DNA of 64,000 nt from Bradyrhizobium ivorense (GTDB taxonomy: Bacteria > Pseudomonadota > Alphaproteobacteria > Rhizobiales > Xanthobacteraceae): positions 1,116,001-1,180,000 of the forward strand of contig NZ_CAADFC020000016.1 in the NCBI RefSeq assembly GCF_900696085.1, in the 5' to 3' direction. This document shows positions 59,027 to 64,000 of this stretch, in pieces (within the stretch, counting starts at the first letter, position 1; the number at the start of each line of letters is the position of its first letter). Below the pieces are notes generated by a model. The model was not told where the DNA came from. It saw only the letters and a list, made by a program, of their open reading frames with translations, and made no database searches. The position numbers were made by a program, and so were the translations under genes.

Positions 59027-60712
59027 TCAGCGCGATCCTGATGCAGTCTGCTGCAATTGCGGTTGAGGTGTCTTCGGCTGCTGCTGGCGCAATTCGTGGC
59101 GTGACAGTTTTCCGACCGGGGTGCGCGGCAGTTCGGCGACGAACTCGACCGCCGCCGGCAATTCGTGCTTGCCGATCTTGCCGGTGAGGAACGCGCGCAG
59201 CTCGTCGGCCGAGAACGGCGCCTGCCCGTCGCGCAGCTTGATGAACGCCTTGGCCCCCTCGCCGCGGTAATCGTCCGGGATGCCGATCACGATCACCTCC
59301 TGCACGGCGGGATGGGTGTAGATCGCCTGCTCGATCATCTGCGGATAGACGTTGAAGCCGCCGGAGATGATCATGTCCTTCTTGCGGTCGACCAGATAGA
59401 AATAGCCGTCGGCGTCCATGTAGCCGATGTCGCCGGTGAGGAAGCGGTCGCCGACGAAGGCTTCCGCGGTTTCCTGCGGCCTATTCCAGTAGCCCTTTGT
59501 GACATTCGGGCCGCGGATGCGGATCTCGCCGACCTCGCCGACCGGCATCACTTTCGTGGAATCCTCCAGCGACACCACGTCCATCTCGATGCCGGGCAGC
59601 ATCAGCCCGATCGAGCCGGGCTTCTCCGGCCCCTCCTTCGGATGGCCGGTTCCGGGCGAGCAGGTCTCGGTCATGCCCCAGCCGCTCTTCAGCTTCATGC
59701 CGACGCGGCGCTCGAAGATCTTTGCCACCTCGACCGGCAGCGGCGCGCCGCCGGAGCCGCAGGAGACCAGCGACGACAGGTCGCGCTTGTCGAGATCGGG
59801 CAGCGCCGCGATCGCGATCCACATCGTCGGCACGCCCGGAAACGCGGTGGCGCGCTTGACCTCGATGTCGCGCATCACGGCCTCGACGTCGAAGCGCTGG
59901 TGCAGCGAGATCAGATTGCCGCGCCGGATCGACGACAGCAGCACGACGGTCAGCGCATAGATGTGAAACAGCGGCAGCACGCAGATCACGCGCTCGATCG
60001 CGTTGCGCTCGAGCCGGGCCGGCTTGCCCCAGACATCGTAGATCGACACCGCAGCGGTCAGGTTGCCGTGGCTCAGCATCGCGCCCTTGGGCAGGCCCGT
60101 GGTGCCGCCGGTATATTGCAGCAATGCGACGTCCTCGACATCGACCGCGGGCCATTGCGACGGCCGGCTCGCGCCTTCGACGAACTGCCGGTGCGTGATG
60201 ATCACGGGGTTGTCGGGCAACGCGGTCTGTGGCGTGCCGACCTTGCCCCAATTGTCGTCCTCGCAGACGATCAGCCGGTCGAGCAGCCCCTTGTCGAGGA
60301 ATTTCAGCGCCGTCGGCAGCAGCGCGGACAGGTTGCTGGTGACCAGCACGCGCGCGCCGGAATCCGACAGCTTGTGCGATAGCGCAATCTCGCCGTCGAG
60401 CGGCGACAGATGCACGATGCGGGCGCCGGTCTTCAGCGCCCCGAAGAAATTGATCGGGTGATCCGGCGTGTTGCCGAGGAACAGCGCGACCGACGCGCCC
60501 TTGCCGTAACCCGCGCGCATGAATGCGGAGGCCGCCGTTTCGACCAGGGTCTCCAGCGCGCTGTAGCTGATCGGCAGGTCGCGGAATTCGAGCACCGGAC
60601 GGTCGCCGAATTCGGCGGCTGCAGTCGAGAGCAGATCCGGCAGCGTGCCGCGCGTGATCGCGTCGCTCCAGTGCACGCCCTTGGGATAATATTGTTCGCC
60701 GGGATAGGTCAT
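59027..60712 (-). CDS. Acyl-CoA synthetase (AMP-binding, PimA/FadD-like)
   Basis: A 561-residue ANL-family ligase. The P-loop-like motif is LLQYTGGTTGLPKGAML, then LPLFHIYALTVVLL, GWGMTETCSPGTGHP, GDIGYMDADGYFYLVDRKKDMIISGGFNVYP and the C-terminal Lys in LPRTPVGKLSRHELR. It activates a carboxylic acid as the CoA thioester. In the R. palustris pim operon the corresponding gene is pimA, for medium-chain dicarboxylates; here a fatty acid substrate is also possible. It is upstream of the acyl-CoA dehydrogenases by 70 bases. Confidence 0.88.
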   Translation of the reverse strand: MTYPGEQYYPKGVHWSDAITRGTLPDLLSTAAAEFGDRPVLEFRDLPISYSALETLVETAASAFMRAGYGKGASVALFLGNTPDHPINFFGALKTGARIVHLSPLDGEIALSHKLSDSGARVLVTSNLSALLPTALKFLDKGLLDRLIVCEDDNWGKVGTPQTALPDNPVIITHRQFVEGASRPSQWPAVDVEDVALLQYTGGTTGLPKGAMLSHGNLTAAVSIYDVWGKPARLERNAIERVICVLPLFHIYALTVVLLSSIRRGNLISLHQRFDVEAVMRDIEVKRATAFPGVPTMWIAIAALPDLDKRDLSSLVSCGSGGAPLPVEVAKIFERRVGMKLKSGWGMTETCSPGTGHPKEGPEKPGSIGLMLPGIEMDVVSLEDSTKVMPVGEVGEIRIRGPNVTKGYWNRPQETAEAFVGDRFLTGDIGYMDADGYFYLVDRKKDMIISGGFNVYPQMIEQAIYTHPAVQEVIVIGIPDDYRGEGAKAFIKLRDGQAPFSADELRAFLTGKIGKHELPAAVEFVAELPRTPVGKLSRHELRQQQPKTPQPQLQQTASGSR

Positions 60713-60733
60713 GAATGCAACGGCTCAGCAGGC

Positions 60734-60813
60734 TGTCATTCCGGGGCACGCGAAGCGTGAACCCGGAATCTCGAGATTCCGGGTCTGCGCCTTACGGCGC
60801 ATCCCGGAATGAC
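60734..60813. repeat. GTCATTCCGGG palindromic element
   Basis: GTCATTCCGGGGCACGCGAA and GCATCCCGGAATGAC arms, with CCCGGAATCTCGAGATTCCGGG as an inner palindrome. It lies between the ligase and the multifunctional enzyme genes. Confidence 0.8.
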
Positions 60814-60835
60814 GAGTGGTTACAGATGATCAAGA

Positions 60836-62932
<2,097 letters not shown>

Positions 62933-63022
62933 CGGGATCTCCCTGAATGCTTGTTCTTGAACTTGTGCTGAGTGGCTACGCGACTGGCGTTGCGAAGCCA
63001 CTTCCGAGGTGCTTCATACTAA

Positions 63023-63037
63023 TTTCGCACTGCGAAA
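63023..63037. promoter_or_regulatory. Candidate IclR operator
   Basis: TTTCGCACTGCGAAA is a perfect inverted repeat (7-base arms around C) in the 180-base gap between the fadB-like gene and the divergent iclR gene. A TTGACA at 63052-63057 lies beside it. Size and symmetry fit an IclR-type site. Confidence 0.6.
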
Positions 63038-63112
63038 CTAAATTCCACATCTTGACAGGGAGGGTTATTTTGAAGCACGAGCCTTGTCAACGAACATCAC
63101 GAGCGCCAGGGA

Positions 63113-63979
63113 ATGAAACGTCCAACCAAGAAGGCAGCGACCGATCGCAATTTTGTCGTCGCGCTTTCCCGCGGACTCGATGTCCTGCGCGCATTCCAGC
63201 CCAATGACGGGCTGCTCGGCAATCAGGAGATTGCGGCTCGCACCAAATTGCCGAAGCCGACGATTTCCCGGCTGACCTACACGTTGACCAAGCTGGGATA
63301 CCTTACACCTGTTCCAAGGTTCGAGAAGTACCAGCTCGCCCCGTCGGCGATGGCGCTGGGCTACGCTGCGCTGGCCAATCTCGGTGTTCGGCATTTGTCC
63401 GAGCCGTATCGTGAAGAAGTGATGCGCGCGACCGGCGGCGCCGTCGCGGTCGGCGGCCGCGATCGTCACAGCATGATCTATTTCGGCCAGAGCCGGAACG
63501 GTTTGGCGCTCGGCGTGCAACTCGACGTCGGTTCGCGAGTACCCATCGCGACCACGGCGATGGGCCGTGCCTACATTTGGGCATTGCCGCCGGACGATCG
63601 GGCGGCTTTACTGCGCGAGCTGCGTGATCACTATGGCAGCCGCTGGGCCAAGATGCGCGACGGCATCGAGCGCTCCGGCGAGACGGTGGCGAAGTACGGA
63701 TTTGCGATGTCCGCAGGTGACTGGCAGACCGACGTCGCCGCGGTCGGCGTGGCCTTGAAGCTGAACGACGGAACCGGCCCTTACGCATTCAATTGCGGCG
63801 CGCCGGCATTCCGCTTCACGGAAGATCTGCTGATCAACGACATTGGACCTCGTCTTGTGGCGATGGTAAGGAACATCGAATTGGCGCTCGGTGGGATGGC
63901 GCCGCAATCCAAAAAACAAGAAAGCAAAAAGGCTAGAGTAGGAGGGAAACTTGCACGTTTGGCCGAGGGGATCAGATAG
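63113..63979 (+). CDS. IclR family transcriptional regulator
   Basis: A 288-residue protein. The N-terminal winged helix-turn-helix (NFVVALSRGLDVLRAF, GNQEIAARTKLPKPTISRLTYTLTKLGYL, about 12-70) precedes the IclR effector domain (RATGGAVAVGGRD, GLALGVQLDVGSRVPIATTAMGRAY, YGFAMSAGDWQTDVAAVGVAL). It ends with a Lys-rich tail of about 25 residues. It is divergent from the acyl-CoA operon and probably controls it, binding a CoA or acid intermediate. The GC of this region drops slightly at the promoter. Confidence 0.92.
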   Translation: MKRPTKKAATDRNFVVALSRGLDVLRAFQPNDGLLGNQEIAARTKLPKPTISRLTYTLTKLGYLTPVPRFEKYQLAPSAMALGYAALANLGVRHLSEPYREEVMRATGGAVAVGGRDRHSMIYFGQSRNGLALGVQLDVGSRVPIATTAMGRAYIWALPPDDRAALLRELRDHYGSRWAKMRDGIERSGETVAKYGFAMSAGDWQTDVAAVGVALKLNDGTGPYAFNCGAPAFRFTEDLLINDIGPRLVAMVRNIELALGGMAPQSKKQESKKARVGGKLARLAEGIR

Positions 63980-64000
63980 CCGCCATCACGACCGGCGAAA

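Overview
The window is chromosomal DNA of a high-GC alphaproteobacterium, most likely Bradyrhizobium or a near relative (Nitrobacteraceae). This rests on very GC-rich third positions, an archaeal-type class I lysyl-tRNA synthetase, a SAM-II type riboswitch ahead of metZ, a ligase-associated Lhr/PdeM/exonuclease/ligase repair set, and many short palindromic repeats between genes. I see no phage genes, insertion sequences, CRISPR array or rRNA. There is one tRNA, tRNA-Gly(CCC). The genus call is an inference from these features, not a database match.

Layout. 1-6.9 kb: a ClpP-fold-like exported protein cut by the left edge, a TauE/SafE exporter paired with a TIGR02186-type protein, an Nramp-like carrier with altered metal-site motifs, an MBL-fold protein overlapping an EamA exporter, and a divergent LysR regulator. 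7.1-16.4 kb: a DNA repair module in two halves, pdeM-lhr on minus and exonuclease-ligase on plus, separated by a branched-chain ABC binding protein and a TPR-methyltransferase. Both lhr and the ligase gene carry an in-frame palindromic repeat that adds about 75-80 residues. 16.4-24 kb: small membrane protein, MBL hydrolase, MATE transporter, pyrD with a DUF952 partner, an S24 (LexA-like) regulator, class II aldolase, cupin, and a frameshifted alpha-carbonic anhydrase. 24-31.7 kb: class I lysS, an ABC binding protein, SCO protein, small exported proteins, an FAD dehydrogenase and an HxlR regulator.

31.9-45 kb is accessory metabolism: a four-domain CDGSH / ferredoxin-like / CDGSH / truncated-globin fusion with a frameshift before its last module, an LpqC-type esterase, RidA, a PHA-synthase-like hydrolase with a Cys nucleophile box, a Rieske oxygenase with a divergent LysR, an ECF sigma factor followed by DUF4142 and cupredoxin genes, an NTF2-like protein, a LuxR-type regulator, a cytochrome P450 overlapping a convergent DapA-family gene, and an old yellow enzyme homologue. 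The ECF gene and the DUF4142 gene carry the same promoter-like motif with identical spacing, which suggests autoregulation and a small regulon.

45-64 kb: tRNA-Gly, a GT22-like membrane mannosyltransferase, ogt-AraC pair, VOC and SRPBCC proteins, a second MATE transporter, an unrecognised 349-residue protein, a double-length dCTP deaminase, SAM-II riboswitch plus metZ, then a five-gene minus-strand operon resembling the Rhodopseudomonas pim dicarboxylate beta-oxidation genes but lacking a thiolase. A divergent IclR gene faces it across a perfect 15-base palindrome.

Two repeat classes explain most gaps. One has arms built on GTCATxCC, or on CTCTCCCC and CTTCCCC. The other begins TAGAGC and sits exactly on or beside gene stop codons.
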